A DNA stretch of 64,000 nucleotides, taken from Liolophura sinensis. Lineage: Eukaryota > Mollusca > Polyplacophora > Chitonida > Chitonidae. Below, piece by piece: positions 32,701-39,830 of the stretch. The first letter of the stretch is position 1; every line of letters starts with the position of its first letter. A program made the position numbers and the translations under genes. The notes under the pieces were generated by a model. That model saw only the letters and a list, made by a program, of their open reading frames with translations. It was not told the origin of the DNA and ran no database searches. Where the stretch lies: assembly GCF_032854445.1 (NCBI RefSeq), contig NC_088297.1, positions 24,501,127-24,565,126 on the forward strand, read 5' to 3'.

Positions 32701-33609
32701 TGCTGCCCCACATAGCGCTCGGAACTGAGAGTGAGTGAGTGAGTGAGTGCTCGGGGTTTAACATCGTACTTAATAATTTTTCAGTCATATGACGACGAAG
32801 CAGTCCGTAGAGTGCATGTAATGTGCCTCCTTGTTGCAGGACGGATTTCCACCGCTCTTTTATCTGGTGCTGCTTCACCGAAGGAAAGTAAGCCGCCCGC
32901 CCGAGCCATTACACTGATACGGGTCAACCAGTCGTTGCACTATCCCCTTCATGCTGAACGCCAAGCGAGGAAGTTACAACTTTCTCTTTTAAAGTCTATG
33001 GTGTGACTCGACCCAGAATTGACCCTGGGATCTACCGCCACGAAACGGACGCTCTGCCGACTGTGGTATCGGCCGGAACTGAGAGGCTAGAGCAGAGGAA
33101 CTAGTTGTCCCAGCTGGATGTGAATGAGCATATGTATAACTGAAAATTATTGAGTACAATGTAAAAAGCCAAACACAAATACATTTGAAACATACATACA
33201 GCCTTTCAATTTAAACACAGGGTGCAGCAAAACTAGGTAATCCTGTAAAGATGCTCTCATAAAAATATAACCGGTATGCCTTCTGTACTATTCATGCCAC
33301 GGCGAGCATCATCCGTACCACGGTCTGTACCATGAAATTTGTTAAATCAGTAACACTTAATTCTAAAAAAAATCATTAAATTTGATCAAGTGTATCAATG
33401 AACTCCATTATTAGATCTATATGTGTTTCTCCGCACTAAATTCCTTGTAATATATGTATGGTAAGAGTTTTATCGAAAAGGAGGCCTCTACGGCAGATGA
33501 AATTCCGGGTCAGCGAGAATACTGTCACGTGATATTTACCTTGCCCGTAGCAGACCGGAATTAACGTCAGAACTACCAGGGTCAGCAGGAGTGACGAGAG
33601 CGTGGCCAT
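1708..33609 (-). CDS. EGF-repeat receptor-type protein tyrosine phosphatase, 20 coding exons, 3' end beyond window
   Basis: Coding exons on the minus strand, 5' to 3': 33609-33540, 30210-30082, 27836-27702, 24338-23181, 21074-20942, 18227-18160, 17250-17111, 16739-16652, 16334-16258, 16035-15999, 14029-13932, 13372-13253, 10658-10510, 8595-8460, 7603-7454, 6558-6459, 5568-5495, 4808-4680, 2772-2647, 1865-1708. Every junction is AG/GT and the phases chain without conflict (3,275 nt). The predicted protein has a signal peptide (1-22), EGF-like modules (24-497), a transmembrane helix (516-538), PTP D1 (about 610-860) and D2 (from about 895). D1 has KCRY (canonical KNRY), WGD (Asp768), HCSAGVGRTG (Cys800) and a QTQGQ Q-loop (Gln844, Gln848). 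D2 lacks the WPD Asp. Family knowledge: such receptors dephosphorylate phosphotyrosine at the plasma membrane, and D2 is usually regulatory. The ligand is unknown. The remaining D2 exon or exons and the stop were not found in 1-1707. Confidence 0.9.
2370..2560 (+). repeat. Diverged SINE-like relic
   Basis: Order of blocks (cagtaagttgcc, gtgggtactccggtttcccc, ataa.ctgactaccattat, taagtgaaat, ggtgtcaaacaa) parallels the 3' half of the abundant SINE family, heavily mutated. Sits in the intron between exons 19 and 20. Confidence 0.4.
2647..2772 (-). CDS. EGF-RPTP exon 19: D2 QYWP
   Basis: 126 nt, phase 0 to 0, acceptor TCTCCAG, donor GTGAGT. Encodes DGQYWPADDETRNFGPFEVQ, the D2 YWP and GxFxV strands, and ends RQLNLSYEKG. 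Confidence 0.86.
2860..4080. repeat. 42-bp minisatellite, intron 18-19 of the RPTP gene
   Basis: About 22 units of the type gtgttagctgaacagaccca plus cacagtgactgaacaaaaacat, exact 42-bp spacing in the middle (for example 3781 to 3823). Because 42 is divisible by 3 both strands show long open frames (AEQTHTVTEQK on plus). Interrupted by a SINE at 3272-3516. It starts about 90 bp upstream of exon 19. Confidence 0.9.
3272..3516 (+). mobile_element. tRNA-derived SINE (family 1) inside the 42-bp array
   Basis: Head gggccccgtggcgcagttgg is tRNA-like (A-box region), followed by a B-box-like gtgagttcaagccc. The body has cctgcggatggt and cataatgctagccgccgtc; the tail is gagtacggcgtaaaacacca plus (aaat)n. 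Flanks gaacaaaaatag and gaacaaaatagg look like a target-site duplication. Confidence 0.85.
4250..4665. repeat. 21-bp minisatellite next to RPTP exon 18 donor
   Basis: About 19 units of gctcatcagctggacagaac(c), 21 bp, with alternating ggacag, gcacag and gaacag variants giving local two-unit order. Begins about 50 bp inside the intron after exon 18. The minus-strand frame QLMRGSV repeats is period-driven. Confidence 0.88.
4680..4808 (-). CDS. EGF-RPTP exon 18: D2 YISTQMPLPDT / DFWRLV
   Basis: 129 nt, phase 0 to 0, acceptor TGGCAG, donor GTAAGC. Encodes GYENKFAYISTQMPLPDTII and DFWRLVLEQRSSTIIMLN, an exact D2-type signature (TQMPL rather than TQGPL). The 21-bp minisatellite begins within about 50 bp of the donor. 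Confidence 0.9.
5495..5568 (-). CDS. EGF-RPTP exon 17: D2 TDYINAVYL
   Basis: 74 nt, phase 1 to 0, acceptor ATTACAG, donor GTAAGC. Encodes PDKSRTFLSTYIPGRTDYIN and AVYLR, equivalent to the SRV and SDYINAVYV elements of receptor PTP D2. Confidence 0.83.
5597..5698 (-). repeat. SINE family 1 tail fragment followed by (TA)n microsatellite
   Basis: Minus-orientation tail (attt)n then gatgttttacgccgtactcaag ends abruptly in about 26 TA repeats (5646-5698). Confidence 0.8.
6459..6558 (-). CDS. EGF-RPTP exon 16: start of D2
   Basis: 100 nt, phase 0 to 1, acceptor TTTCAG, donor GTAAGT. Encodes ALEVLQNKSSSEDFKAACTE and then KNISKNRDPDHLP, matching the D2 pattern ENxxKNRxxxxLP; the KNRY tyrosine is Asp here. 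Confidence 0.83.
6778..6993 (-). mobile_element. SINE family 1, truncated copy
   Basis: Minus orientation: tgttttacgccgtgctcaag, ccaccattatggtgggagga, gaccatccgcaggctgct and gcttgaactcacatcgaccg. It breaks off before the A-box half of the tRNA head. Confidence 0.8.
7454..7603 (-). CDS. EGF-RPTP exon 15: end of D1 and linker to D2
   Basis: 150 nt, phase 0 to 0, acceptor GCTAG, donor GTACAT. Encodes GQFTFLHRVLLDAWVGAD (family form QYxFIHxALLE), then the linker ending KIQSEFE, the EF helix that begins D2. Confidence 0.88.
7976..8057. repeat. Small inverted-repeat element
   Basis: Perfect 15-bp inverted arms ccattgttctttcct (7976-7990) and aggaaagaacaatgg (8043-8057) around a 52-bp AT-rich loop with two imperfect acgtca motifs. 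Could be a tiny MITE remnant or a structured intronic segment. Confidence 0.5.
8460..8595 (-). CDS. EGF-RPTP exon 14: D1 P-loop SAGVGRTG and Q-loop
   Basis: 136 nt, phase 2 to 0, acceptor CCACAG, donor GTTAGC. Completes the PTP signature HCSAGVGRTGTYIALDILL, with the P-loop Arg806 present, and ends RSQRANMIQTQ. With GQF of exon 15 this gives the Q-loop. The P-loop intron position, inside the Ser codon, also fixes the exon start. Confidence 0.93.
8640..8960 (-). mobile_element. tRNA-derived SINE family 2 copy
   Basis: Shares cagtcatatgacgacgaag-like, aatgtgcctccttgttgcag-like, acggatttccaccgctcttt-like and gtgacccgaccacggattga blocks with copies at 32728, 39830 and 43674. The right end carries the tRNA-like head read on minus. 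Intronic. Confidence 0.7.
9585..10245. repeat. 58-bp minisatellite, intron 13-14 of the RPTP gene
   Basis: About 11 units with ggattcaaacacgctacctg, actggtcaaggtctggt and caccatccacaggtgggt, spaced 58 bp (9843, 9901, 9959). A short cattcattcattc stretch interrupts it near 9818. Confidence 0.88.
10510..10658 (-). CDS. EGF-RPTP exon 13: D1 WPD-type loop and HC
   Basis: 149 nt, phase 0 to 2, acceptor TTGTAG, donor GTAGCA. Encodes QFHFTHWGDHDAP (canonical form QFHFTxWPDHGVP) and then GPIVVHC with the Ser codon split AG/C into exon 14. The general-acid Asp768 is present, but the loop proline is Gly and the following GV is DA. Cys800 is the predicted nucleophile. Confidence 0.92.
10731..10948. repeat. 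Interspersed repeat, family shared with 46448-46689
   Basis: Contains agccgtcaaccata, cggtcaataatcagaagacc, acacaaaccacc, aaaataggaaatt and ttctaagc, all recurring in the same order at 46448-46689 with moderate divergence. No coding signal. Confidence 0.7.
11790..11880 (-). repeat. tRNA-like SINE head fragment
   Basis: On minus, an A-box-like tagcctattcggctagag is followed about 45 bp later by a canonical B box gcgggttcgagtcc. No paired acceptor stem is visible, so this is a tRNA-derived relic and not a functional tRNA gene. It abuts the fold-back element at 11897. Confidence 0.5.
11897..12644. mobile_element. Fold-back / MITE-like element with ~100-bp inverted arms
   Basis: Left arm 11897-11996 (gctatattcagctgtctgta, aaatcagtca, tcagtgacacgtaa) and right arm 12545-12644 are inverted copies: the reverse complement of the right arm reads cctatattcaggtgtgtgta, aaatcagtca, tcagtgacacgtaa. 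About 550 bp between, no ORF. Long imperfect arms and no transposase fit a non-autonomous DNA transposon. Confidence 0.75.
13253..13372 (-). CDS. EGF-RPTP exon 12: D1 KCDQYWP
   Basis: 120 nt, phase 0 to 0, acceptor TTTTAG, donor GTGAGT. Encodes IKCDQYWPESGSTVYGHVTV and a strand ending FCVRTLTVRA, the usual KCxxYWP, YGxxxV and RTxxV pattern of PTP domains. Confidence 0.88.
13932..14029 (-). CDS. EGF-RPTP exon 11: D1 DFWRMVW
   Basis: 98 nt, phase 1 to 0, acceptor TTCACAG, donor GTGTTT (weak but phase-compatible). Encodes NDFWRMVWQLNTDIIIMLTK, the most conserved helix and strand of PTP domains, then KEGNK. Confidence 0.85.
14270..15780. repeat. 40-bp minisatellite, intron 10-11 of the RPTP gene
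   Basis: About 37 units of gagagcacacaggtgacaca plus tggtggtcacaccagatggt, exact 40-bp spacing through the centre, decaying at both ends. Two main variants (tcacaccagatggt and tcaaaacagatgct) are interspersed, sometimes as 80-bp pairs. Confidence 0.92.
15999..16035 (-). CDS. EGF-RPTP exon 10: D1 short exon, FIAAQG
   Basis: 37 nt microexon-like piece, phase 0 to 1, acceptor ATTGCAG, donor GTCAGT. Encodes GYSTKKKFIAAQ, the equivalent of the conserved YIATQGP region (Thr replaced by Ala). The following intron contains the 1.5-kb 40-bp minisatellite. Confidence 0.8.
16258..16334 (-). CDS. EGF-RPTP exon 9: D1 DHSRVVL / DFINASYID
   Basis: 77 nt, phase 1 to 0, acceptor TTACAG, donor GTAGGT. Encodes DHSRVVLEPRDSDPYSDFIN and then ASYID, the conserved PTP core strands that follow the phosphotyrosine loop. 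Confidence 0.88.
16652..16739 (-). CDS. EGF-RPTP exon 8: D1 phosphotyrosine loop
   Basis: 88 nt, phase 0 to 1, acceptor TGTCAG, donor GTGCGT. Encodes NLPGGVSKK and KCRYKGMVP, the KNRY-type phosphotyrosine recognition loop with Asn replaced by Cys. The split codon with exon 9 gives YDHSRVVL, the family hallmark, which confirms this donor over the longer open frame. Confidence 0.82.
17111..17250 (-). CDS. EGF-RPTP exon 7: juxtamembrane region to start of D1
   Basis: 140 nt, phase 1 to 0, acceptor TTGCAG, donor GTAAAT. Ends in EALADEFE, the helix that precedes the PTP core in receptor PTPs (compare the EEF motif before NLP). The 3' end leads directly into the LPGG sequence of exon 8. Confidence 0.75.
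17427..17465 (+). repeat. SINE family 1 3' tail fragment
   Basis: cttgagtacggcgtaaaaca followed by cccatgaaataaataaac. The upstream body is not recognisable. Confidence 0.6.
17930..17962. repeat. (AAAT)n microsatellite
   Basis: Six or more aaat units in the intron between RPTP exons 6 and 7. Confidence 0.9.
18160..18227 (-). CDS. EGF-RPTP exon 6: juxtamembrane region
   Basis: 68 nt, phase 2 to 1, acceptor CCACAG, donor GTGCGT. Encodes a basic, serine-rich stretch (RRSARRNSESDSDN, then RPIIIT). The Ser/Asp block resembles an acidophilic kinase target, but that is inference. Called mainly because it joins exons 5 and 7 in frame. Confidence 0.65.
18380..18920 (-). repeat. Diverged SINE pair (family 1-like tail, family 2 variant)
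   Basis: 18385-18620 has a family-1-like tail (tgtttaacgccattctcaag) with an unrelated body. 18650-18880 has the family 2 core (ggtttaaagtcgtgcttaac, cagtcatatgacgacgagga) and the variant body agtatcatacc.aagacacc shared with 57400-57450. Confidence 0.55.
18945..19385. repeat. 20-bp minisatellite, intron 5-6 of the RPTP gene
   Basis: About 22 units of aaacaagcatctcccaaacc, 20-bp spacing (19151, 19171, 19191, 19211), with tccaaaaccgaat variants. Minus-strand frames rich in FGLGD are period artefacts. Confidence 0.88.
19390..20940. other. Intron 5-6 of the RPTP gene, unique sequence
   Basis: AT-rich and non-repetitive. No recognisable exon or domain on either strand and no candidate phase 2 exon. 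Confidence 0.5.
20942..21074 (-). CDS. EGF-RPTP exon 5: transmembrane segment
   Basis: 133 nt, phase 1 to 2, acceptor TTATCAG, donor GTACGT. A short Ser/Thr linker is followed by a single hydrophobic helix (residues 516-538, with GGVLGFAVLLALVVVVV) and a stop-transfer RRRR cluster. This fixes the topology as type I: EGF repeats outside, phosphatase domains inside. Confidence 0.85.
21080..23180. other. Intron 4-5 of the RPTP gene
   Basis: Mostly unique AT-rich sequence. A small repeat of ttacacataggatgacaagc occurs at 21785-21890, and a family 1 SINE tail (caagtacggcgtaaaacacc plus aaat repeats) at 22436-22474. No supported coding exon. Confidence 0.5.
23181..24338 (-). CDS. EGF-RPTP exon 4: eight tandem EGF-like repeats in one exon
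   Basis: 1,158 nt (386 codons), phase 1 to 1, acceptor TTTCAG at 24339-24340, donor GTAAAA below 23181. It encodes eight repeats of about 48 residues on the pattern C-PVGKYG-x2-C-x3-C-x-C-PNRQ, then C-x5-GG-x-C-x3-C-NPGYTG-x2-C, as in MEGF/laminin-like EGF modules. The first six units are near-identical at DNA level with an exact 144-bp spacing (for example the start of the cgggttgacag motif steps by 144). The last two are more diverged (VGRYG, NRQS). The opposite strand reads open for over 300 codons here; that is a shadow of the 3-periodic array. Probably forms a rod-like extracellular stalk; copy number may vary between alleles. Confidence 0.88.
24500..24556. repeat. 9-10-bp tandem repeat (ggcaccttg / ggcaccatg)
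   Basis: Five or six head-to-tail copies of a 9-bp motif just upstream of EGF exon 4, with two central ccatgg palindromes. Confidence 0.8.
24600..25640. other. Intron 3-4 of the RPTP gene: unique sequence and weak repeats
   Basis: 24900-25140 contains several cgatcggtcg-type near-palindromes. 25215-25440 has a loose roughly 53-bp repeat (cccatagcagccac.gtgtgg). No coding signal. Confidence 0.5.
25640..26725. repeat. 41-bp minisatellite, intron 3-4 of the RPTP gene
   Basis: About 25 units of ttattatagagtggtgaacc plus aaagcaggcatggcacagagg, 41-bp spacing where intact (26471 to 26512). A short inversion-like stretch (attaataatagttattaact) interrupts it near 25885. Confidence 0.9.
27442..27680 (-). 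pseudogene. Two decayed tandem copies of EGF exon 3
   Basis: Copy A (about 27579-27680) starts like exon 3 (KCGEECHCNN), loses its middle by deletion, and ends in a TAA where the donor should be. Copy B (about 27442-27548) keeps the C-terminal motif CSPGWEGRTC and a perfect donor ACAG/GTAACAG, but has an in-frame TGA after KCGED and no in-phase acceptor. The intron stub after each (a version of gtaacagtatttactc) matches that of exon 3, so the duplicated unit was exon plus flanking intron, about 140-155 bp. Not expected in the mRNA. Confidence 0.7.
27702..27836 (-). CDS. EGF-RPTP exon 3: EGF-like module
   Basis: 135 nt, phase 1 to 1, acceptor TTTCAG, donor GTAACA. Encodes a module with KCGEDCHCNRSFSCGFDRC and then CAPGWEGRECQTRT, the same cysteine layout as exon 2. 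Two decayed tandem copies lie just downstream (27442-27680), so this is the surviving member of a local exon amplification. Confidence 0.8.
28510..29290 (-). pseudogene. Tc1/mariner-type transposase fossil
   Basis: Minus-strand fragments in order: an HTH-like ICGTFGCHHSTIT (about 29180), VLFSGQFHLRNTDGR (about 29100), WGGGRVMV and VCGGITFHHRTQFDVC (29045-28960), FQQDKSRAR (about 28840), LRDYLGRHI (about 28740), RRIPQAVNKKVF (about 28640) and GGHTRY (about 28575). These match the order of Tc1-like DDE transposases, including the VLFSDESRF, FQQDNARAH, LWDELGRR and RGGHTRY equivalents. Frameshifts, stops and loss of catalytic Asp codons show that it is dead. No clear terminal repeats. Confidence 0.75.
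30082..30210 (-). CDS. EGF-RPTP exon 2: EGF-like module
   Basis: 129 nt between acceptor TTTAG and donor GTAAGT, phase 1 to 1. Encodes a compact cysteine-rich module (KCGDECHCVD, then CEGGCQDGWTSSDCQQ) of the EGF/MEGF type with the C-terminal GW..DC pattern. A symmetric phase-1 module exon of this kind is freely duplicable, which fits the decayed relatives near exon 3. Confidence 0.8.
30545..30695 (-). mobile_element. SINE family 1, 5'-truncated copy
   Basis: tggtgttttacgccgtactc, cggccagcattatgatggga and cacgaccatccccaggttgc in minus orientation. The tRNA head is missing. It lies in intron 1 of the RPTP gene. Confidence 0.8.
30700..32160. other. Intron 1 of the RPTP gene, unique sequence
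   Basis: AT-rich, no repeat family recognised. An open stretch at 31830-31995 on minus has splice-like ends, but its phase does not fit exons 1 and 2. Confidence 0.5.
32170..32535. repeat. Tandem palindromic repeat (gttattcgaataac)
   Basis: Eight or so copies, about 42 bp apart, of the palindrome family gttattcgaataac / agttattggaataact. They alternate with a G+C-rich spacer (agcagcgggtta). Each unit can form a hairpin. Confidence 0.8.
32728..33075 (-). mobile_element. SINE family 2, near-complete copy
   Basis: Left end (gagt)n tail, then ggtttaacatcgtacttaat, cagtcatatgacgacgaagc, tgcctccttgttgcaggacg and gagccattacactgatacgg. The right end, read on minus, is a tRNA-like head with A-box-like ccacagtcggcagagcg and B-box-like agggtcaattctgg. 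Best-preserved copy in the window. Confidence 0.8.
33540..33609 (-). CDS. EGF-RPTP exon 1: start codon and signal peptide
   Basis: ATG at 33609-33607 in a favourable context (cacgATGG). It opens 23 codons beginning MATLSSLLLT, a hydrophobic leucine/valine run ending VCYGQ, which is a typical cleavable signal peptide. The donor GTAAAT follows at 33539. It ends in phase 1, matching exon 2. The length and the immediate start of cysteine-rich sequence in exon 2 support this as the true start. Confidence 0.8.
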
Positions 33610-33960
33610 CGTGTTCGGACAATCCTGCGGTACCGTCTCGTGACAGGCACAGACAGTGAAGACTGAGCTAGCAGCGCAGTTTTCAGCGTGATCAAACTTA
33701 CCTTAAAGTTGCCTGAGCAGGAAGTAAAAATATATTCTTCACAAATATTGGTATTTATGATGGCATAGCCGTCCAGCCGCATGCTGCGCTGCTGTTTGTT
33801 CCGCATAAAGCGAGATCTAGACCTGTATGGGCTCTATTCACGGAAAAAACACGATGGTGGTACTAAGGGCCTATACACCTGAGGGTCAAGGCCTAAATAG
33901 GCGTTCATGCGTGCAGGTTTATACATTATCTAGCTCTCGTGTTATTTATAAAACCTCGAT
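33610..33960 (-). promoter_or_regulatory. Putative 5' UTR / promoter region of the EGF-RPTP gene
   Basis: The sequence upstream of the start codon contains a minus-strand TATA-like ttttataaataa near 33946-33957, about 340 bp before the ATG. The position is plausible but nothing else fixes the transcription start. Confidence 0.2.
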
Positions 33961-35000
33961 ATAAGGTTGTGACAATCTTAACACGGCTTTATACACACAG
34001 GAGAATAAGTCCAATCTACCTTATAGTCATTCTCACACAGGGCTTTTTACATACTGCTCGTGTATTGAGTTACATAAGCAAAAACATATTTGAAAGGCAC
34101 AAAGGTATATTGGCGTCTTGAATAGCGATGGTTTGATGGAGGGGGTATAGACATATTTGTGTTCAAGCTTCAGCAAATATAATCTGGCTAGTTTGATGTA
34201 TGGGGGAAAGATATCTGGCTACCCTTTAAAGTATGTCAAATGAAAAAGACACAATATTTATGTGTCACCACCATACATTTTCGCACAGCGCTATAATTTA
34301 GCTTGGGCCGGATAAAGTCTATATACTGCGGCACTTCGATACATATCTTGGTTGGAGGGGAGGGGGGGAGGGTCTTGCGGGAAGGGGCTAAGGTGGGGGG
34401 GGATGTGAAGGGTAGCCTACAGTAAAAGTGCAATATTTACGGCATCGAATCCAGCTCTTTGTATCAACCCTAATTATAGCCCATAATTACGTCACTGTTT
34501 TTACAATCACCGCCCCTTGGTATCTGCTTTGCATTATCTCCGGTTTTCCTGACGGTGTTTGTAAGTTTAGCTGTGATATATGCCACGTAATTATTGTTGT
34601 GTGTCGTCACTGGAAATATTAGTCTCTACAATGGCCAGGAAGACCCTGTATGTTTTCAGTCTTCCTGGATCAGATATTGGCTGTAAGACTGAGTGCTGAA
34701 AATACATGAATTTAATAATTACAGGTAACAGTAAGATTGCATAGGCAGATAGTTTCATTTTTTAAATTTATTTTCGTACAATGTTTCGGCAATATAACCA
34801 TAAGGCTTGGAGAAAAACATTCAGACATGCGCTTAATCATTTAGTATACATTAGTTATCAGTACAAAGATTGAAGGAAAAGAAACATATATGTGAATTTT
34901 CACATGATCAATCCGCTTTCATCAAAGCTGAGAGTTTAAGCCATGTTTGACAGTGAGAATGTCAGAGTGTCATTAATCATGACAGAGATCGTACATAGGA
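33960..35000. other. Intergenic, no gene seen
   Basis: Unique sequence with a G-rich patch at 34350-34402 (ggaggggagg and ggtggggggg). No coding or RNA signal. Confidence 0.45.
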
Positions 35001-35127
35001 TGGTGGCTGTGGGTTTCCCACGGGTTCTGACCGATTTCCTCCCATCATAATGCTGCATGACCGCCGTTGCATAAGTGAAATACTCTTCAGTGCGGCGTTT
35101 AACTCAAGTAAAATAAATAAATAAATT
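35001..35127 (+). mobile_element. SINE family 1, 3' half
   Basis: ggtggctgtgggtttcccac, tcataatgctgcatgaccgc, aagtgaaatactcttcagtg and gcggcgtttaactcaagt plus (aaat)n. Clearly the same body and tail as other copies, diverged. Confidence 0.7.
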
Positions 35128-36064
35128 ATTAATAAAATAAGCAAGTAACGTGGAATGACTCAAAGTCACAGATGGACGTTCATGTCAGCGTCTGGAGACA
35201 ATAACATACCATTATGTTTAAGCGGAAGGCGACACTTCCCTGCATGTATAATCCGACAACAGCATTTCAGACACCTGTTGTAAGATCTCATGTACTTGGC
35301 CTCATATTGAAAAAAACAGTAATATAATTTATAATTGAAATCGGGAAATGACCTAGTTGTTCAGGCTGCGTGGGAAAGGCCGGGCTCAATGCGAATCCCG
35401 CTAACGCCAAGAGTGGCCAGTCTCTAAAGGACTTTCTTTAAAGGATACATGAAAAGGGTCATGTAAAACGACGAGTGTGGTTTCACAGCAAATGATTGAA
35501 AAATATGCCAGAAAACTGAGATTTTTTTGGAATTTTTTTAATCTTATGTTATATTTCTTGATAACCCTCGGTCATTTAAAGTTGTCTTGACAGGTATCAC
35601 CGTTGACTTCACCACAGCAAGACCGACTACTGGGACCTGAGAAAAACTGTAGTCTAAAGTCATAAAAAAACTGAGGAGATTTTTTGTATTTTTACATGTC
35701 AGGCCACATTATATATTACATATTAAGAAATAAAAACAAGCGTTTAATGTATCCTGAAACCCTTAACGTTGGTGGACAGGCCTGATAATGGTCAACCACA
35801 AAGTGGAGTCCCATGTCGGCCTGATTTCAGTGAGGCAGCATGTCGTACCTAGGAGACACCGTCTTTTACAATGAGGAACATTTCCCTGCCTAAAGTCATT
35901 CGGGTCCAAGCCGTGTATTCTGAAGCTCATTCACGTTCATTCATTACAAGAGGACAATGTTTACTCCAGCTTGGACCTGAGTTGCCACTGGGTGGGAACA
36001 CGAATCCCATTGGTGACCAGAAAAAGGTTAACGGCGACAATATAGCACCAAGCGAGGAACAAAA

Positions 36065-36292
36065 CGTCATGGATCGCTTCGGTGGCCTAAAGGTTAGAGC
36101 GTATGCCCCGAACTCGGGATCAAACTCGGGGTCATACCAAAGGCTTTGAAAATGATACTTGCTGGTGCCCAGTACTGAGCATTGGTTGACCCTGTGTCAG
36201 TATAATGTGACTGGGTGGGAAGTCTTCATACTACTGAAAAATTGTTAAGTATGAAGATAAACCATAAGCACTCACTCACTCACTTATAAACT
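36065..36292 (+). mobile_element. SINE family 2 variant, plus orientation
   Basis: tRNA-like head ggtggcctaaaggttagagc with B-box-like gggatcaaactcgggg, body gtcagtataatgtgactggg, tail tactgaaaaattgttaagta and (cact)n. The roughly 200-bp body differs from the longer copies, so at least two subfamilies exist. Confidence 0.75.
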
Positions 36293-36299
36293 CAACAAT

Positions 36300-37150
36300 A
36301 AGGCCATCTTTTTCTATAACTTCAGATGTTTAAACATATGGATCCCCAGATCCCAGTACCCTTTTTGACAACACAGTTTATCACCTCCCTCCAGGTAGCC
36401 TACTGTATCTGATGTACATATCCAGTTGTATTAATCTCCACCAGGAAGTCTCTGACCTAACCCCCAAACTGGTTAACCCCGGTGCTGAACAGGCTCGCAC
36501 ACTTTTCTCTGCACACTCATGGATCCGTTTCAATGCAGCAAACATTCGCTGTAAGTCTTGACAAGGAACCGGTTTTTCTTCAAGTTTTCTTTGACACTTA
36601 AATATAGAGACAGATTTTTAGTGAATAAGTTGTTGAACTGACCCGCCATTTCAAAATAGGCCATGCTAATTATCAAGTGATGAATGCGCCGGTGTGGGTT
36701 TATGTACATTTTCAACAGTTCAGTCACATGTTGACAACGTGATTCTGTATTAGTCTTCTACAAAGACTTCGTAAAATCATGTTATATTGCAGCGTCAGGT
36801 GACAGATCAAGGAAGGTAGAGGGGATTTCCCCAGAGGCCGCCAGTCACAATTATTTGAGCTCTATGTCTGTGATGATAACGTACACTGGATGACTAATTT
36901 GCTCAACCAACTAATTTATTGAAACATTCATTCATTCATTTGTGCATTTTCCACGCCGTAGATGAGAGTGTTTTTACCGTGTTCAGTTTTCAGTGTGAAA
37001 CGAACCCGAATTTCAAGAGCAAACCACTGGCCTCTGGCAAGTAACTGAAGAACATCTCCTGCCTATGACGTATAGATCTTCGCAGGGCGAGTGTGAAAGC
37101 CAAAATGGTGGAAGATAGGTGATATCCGATGAAGTTCATGTTCAGCTGGT
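36300..37150. other. Intergenic, no gene seen
   Basis: Unique sequence; a short cattcattcattc run at 36927-36939. Confidence 0.45.
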
Positions 37151-37164
37151 TTGTAAGCCTTGTA

Positions 37165-38520
<1,356 letters not shown>

Positions 38521-38689
38521 TAAGTGACTGAGGGCGGTGAAAACATGGAATCTCGAAAGTTTTCCCGTCCAAGGCTGTTACACGACAGTGTCTCAATTTG
38601 CACTTGCCTATCGTATCTCGTGGGCAGAACATAAAGTGACAGCCGCTTGTCTGCTGTATACTGACATTTATTCATTTGAAATGGATAAT

Positions 38690-38890
38690 GGATTTTAACG
38701 ATGGATTATGGATAATATTTATCCATAACGAGTGGCATTTGTCCATATGAATAATTCAGTTAGGCCTATCGGTATAAATAATTCAGTTATCAGTATTAAT
38801 AACTGATTTATCGATACCAATAATTCATTAATCGATGTCGATAATTCATTTATCTATATCGATATTTCATTCTTTGATATCATTAGATTC
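38690..38890. repeat. AT-rich repeat (ataattcatttatcgatat)
   Basis: Roughly eight imperfect 22-bp units built on ataattcatttatcgatatcg, including ClaI-type atcgat palindromes. Confidence 0.65.
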
Positions 38891-38899
38891 ATTTGTCAC

Positions 38900-39830
38900 C
38901 TTTGAGATAATAATCTTCAATATGACAATACGGTCAAACGCATATTCTGGATTGATGGTTTGATGGCTTTATAAATTTGAGCCTATAAAAGAGCCGTGAC
39001 AATCATGTTGGTTATTGAATGCCTAATACTCCATTCCGGTGATATTTATACCAACCGTACTGAGTTTGTGTCGCAAGGACTTCGACTGAGAGTCGATCAC
39101 GCTCTTTACCTATCAGTACATGTTTGGACATTGACCAACCCACCTACACCTCCCTCAAATCCATCCACACGCGCGCACACACCACCCTTTTTAGCTATTC
39201 GTGGAGAAAGCTCAAATGACCGTTTGCGCAATCAAACGTTCCTCGAAGACCACTTGCCTGCCACCAATATGGCGTGTATATCTATCTATACGTCACACGT
39301 GGGTAAGTTCGTCAGTAACATGCCCATGGTCGATGGATTACCCCGAGCACATCGGTTTCCCCCATACATCAAACTAACCACCTTTTTGTAGATGAAAACT
39401 TCCTGAGTACGGCGTCAAACAAGAATCAATGATTATCTAAATGTATAAATATCAGTACATGTAAGTTTGATGTTGGTGTCGAAAGATTGTGTTGGCAGTT
39501 GCAAAGTCCACATGAGTCCTGTGGACTGTCCAGTGTCAAATCCCGCAAAGGAAGGCCCATCGGCTATTGGAAGCGAAAATACACACTAATTTTACCACGC
39601 CAATTCTGTTGTGGATAATGCTCTTTTGGAGATCTGACGGACGTAAGGTTTGTGTACTTTCACTAGGCCCTTTTGGACATCTAATGGAATCTGTTGGTGT
39701 ATAAACCCAGCGTGTTGAAAGCAGCTCCTGTTGATAAGATACTTGACATCACCGTGACCTAACATACTTAAAGAAGAAGAAAACATAACCATGATGCCAA
39801 ACTCAGATGAGTGGATAGGTGAATGCTTAG
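38900..39830. other. Intergenic with a diverged SINE family 1 relic
   Basis: 39290-39432 preserves the block order of the SINE 3' half (gtaagttcgtcagtaa, catggtcgatgg, ggtttccccc, gagtacggcgtcaaacaa) in plus orientation. The overlapping plus-strand open frame (38996-39391) has no recognisable domain. Confidence 0.5.
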
